NCBI GenBank assembly: GCA_025362535.1
Contig: JANYGE010000061.1
Location: 1-5,896, forward strand
DNA length: 5,896 nt
Reading direction: 5' to 3'
Source: Hyphomicrobiales bacterium
GTDB taxonomy: Bacteria; Pseudomonadota; Alphaproteobacteria; Rhizobiales; Aestuariivirgaceae
Position numbers and translations under genes: made by a program. The notes below the pieces were generated by a model. That model searched no databases. It was not told the origin of the DNA and was given only the letters and a program-made list of their open reading frames with translations. Below are positions 4,834 through 5,896 of the stretch, in pieces (position 1 is the stretch's first letter; each line of letters starts with the position of its first letter).

Positions 4834-5896
4834 ATGGAGCAATCAATTGACAGGGGCGGCTCGCCGCCCCTGCTTCAACTCACCAATGTGTCAAAATCCT
4901 TCGGCGGCATTATGGCGCTGAAGGACGTAGACTTCACACTGCTTGCTGGCGAGATCCATGGTCTCGTTGGTGAAAATGGCGCTGGCAAATCCACCACAAT
5001 GAAAATCATCGCTGGGGTCTATCCCGATTTTGAAGGTGAAATGCGCGTGGATGGAACCCGCGTCCATTTCCGTTCGGCGCGCGATGCTCTGGCGGCAGGC
5101 ATCGGCATGGTGCATCAGGAACTCTCAACCATCCCCGATCTCACTGTGGCCGAGAATGTGTTTCTTGGTCACCAACCCCTGACGAAATTTGGCACCGTTG
5201 ATTGGGCCGGAATTAACAAAGAGGCGGCTCGGCTGATTTCCAGTCTTGGCCTTGATATTGATCCGAAGACGCGCATGGGTTCGCTTCCCGTAGGTCTGCA
5301 GCAGCTCGTTGAGCTTTCGCGGGTTCTCTTTTCCGGTGCGCGCATTATTATTCTAGATGAGCCCACCTCGGCGCTTTCGCCGCCGGAAGTGAAGCGCTTG
5401 TTTGATGTGCTGCGCAGAATCAAAGCTGAAGGGCGCGGCATTATATTCATCTCGCATTTTCTTGATGATGTGCTGGAGATTTCTGACAAAGTTACAGTGT
5501 TTCGCAATGGCAAAAGAGTGGCCACTGAGACAGCCGCCTCGCTCACCAAGGATGCGGTGATCTCTCACATGATCGGGCGCGGCTCGATTGGCATGCACAT
5601 GGGTGAGAATGCTGATCTGCGCGGTGATGATGCCAAGCCTGTTGTGTTGGCGGCCGATGCCATTGGCGACGGAAAATTGCTGCGCAATGTCTCGCTGCAG
5701 CTGCGCGCTGGAGAGATAACCGGGGTTTACGGTTTTATGGGGTGCGGGCAGATTGAATTGGCGCGGGCCCTGTTCGGAAAAACAAAATTAAAGCGCGGTG
5801 GCTTTTTGTTGAACGGTGCGCCGCGAACCTTCTCCTCAACGGCAGATGCGCGCCGGCATGGCATTGCCTTTGTGCCGGAAAACCGCCGCATGATGC
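4834..5896 (+). CDS. Sugar ABC transporter ATP-binding protein, duplicated NBD (RbsA/MglA-like), 3' end cut by window
   Basis: The open frame gives 354 residues of an expected 500 or so. NBD1 has Walker A GENGAGKST (46-54), Q-loop Gln95 in MVHQELS, Walker B IIILDE (171-176) with Asp175/Glu176, and H-loop His208 in FISHFLDDV. Its signature is altered: LPVGLQQ (151-157) instead of the usual LSVGQQQ or LSGGQ. NBD2 begins around residue 268 and has the degenerate Walker A GFMGCGQIEL (300-309) without the Lys-Ser/Thr pair, as is normal for CUT2-family fused ATPases. The frame ends in FVPENRR, typical of the NBD2 Q-loop region. It energises import of the ligand caught by the preceding protein, on the cytoplasmic face. 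ATG 4834 is the only sensible start, since the next in-frame ATG (codon 27) is inside the conserved fold. It has no Shine-Dalgarno and a GC hairpin at codons 6-13. Confidence 0.93.
   Translation, partial: MEQSIDRGGSPPLLQLTNVSKSFGGIMALKDVDFTLLAGEIHGLVGENGAGKSTTMKIIAGVYPDFEGEMRVDGTRVHFRSARDALAAGIGMVHQELSTIPDLTVAENVFLGHQPLTKFGTVDWAGINKEAARLISSLGLDIDPKTRMGSLPVGLQQLVELSRVLFSGARIIILDEPTSALSPPEVKRLFDVLRRIKAEGRGIIFISHFLDDVLEISDKVTVFRNGKRVATETAASLTKDAVISHMIGRGSIGMHMGENADLRGDDAKPVVLAADAIGDGKLLRNVSLQLRAGEITGVYGFMGCGQIELARALFGKTKLKRGGFLLNGAPRTFSSTADARRHGIAFVPENRRMM
4851..4872 (+). promoter_or_regulatory. Strong GC hairpin at the binding-protein/ATPase junction
   Basis: CAGGGGCGGC (4851-4860) and GCCGCCCCTG (4863-4872) are perfect inverted copies. 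As RNA this is a 9-bp, mostly GC stem with a CTCG tetraloop. It starts 28 bases after the binding-protein stop and 17 bases after the first base of the ATPase ATG, so it is inside the coding sequence. No T-run follows, so it is not a complete intrinsic terminator. Hairpins after binding-protein genes are known in ABC import operons to protect the upstream mRNA from 3' decay and lower downstream expression; that role is inferred here. Confidence 0.7.

Noticed and set aside
4851..4872. The GC hairpin as an intrinsic terminator
   Set aside because: There is no T-run after the stem, and the ATPase reading frame passes straight through it into a complete NBD.

Overview
The window looks like chromosomal DNA of an alphaproteobacterium, most likely of the Hyphomicrobiales (Rhizobiales). 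The main reason is the gene order at the left end: the tail of a UPF0262 protein, a low-molecular-weight phosphatase-like protein, infA, maf and yacG, all on the + strand and tightly packed. From general knowledge this order is typical of rhizobial-type genomes. Base composition looks close to 50 % GC by eye, which is modest for that group, so no genus is proposed. All supported genes are on the + strand, and almost all the DNA is coding.

Layout. (1) Positions 1-1634 are a housekeeping block. UPF0262 and the phosphatase are 4 nt apart. infA follows after a 77-nt gap with its own clear ribosome binding site. infA and maf overlap by one base (TAATG), and maf and yacG are 3 nt apart. This groups translation initiation (IF-1), nucleotide-pool clean-up or septum-related Maf, and the zinc-finger gyrase inhibitor YacG. 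(2) Positions 1635-3630 form a single-gene unit: a candidate sigma-70-type promoter, a strong Shine-Dalgarno, a 608-residue MHS-type major facilitator transporter, and a textbook intrinsic terminator. The transporter carries a large extra domain, predicted to be periplasmic, between TM9 and TM10. (3) Positions 3631-5896 begin a sugar-type (CUT2, ribose/galactose-like) ABC importer operon. A regulatory region with a TTGACA box and two palindromes precedes a Tat-like secreted substrate-binding protein. After 11 nt comes a duplicated-ATPase subunit that runs off the right edge; the permease gene or genes are presumably beyond it. A strong GC hairpin lies in the first codons of the ATPase gene and probably tunes expression between binding protein and ATPase.

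Start codons were chosen from context. The phosphatase starts at 77, because an upstream ATG at 17 lies inside UPF0262. The MFS gene starts at 1759 and the binding protein at 3794, in both cases because of a well-placed Shine-Dalgarno.

I see no RNA genes, mobile elements, CRISPR arrays or phage features. Nothing here amounts to a clearly new system. The points most worth a second look are the extra domain of the MFS transporter, the hairpin at the binding protein/ATPase junction, and the degenerate NBD1 signature of the ABC ATPase.
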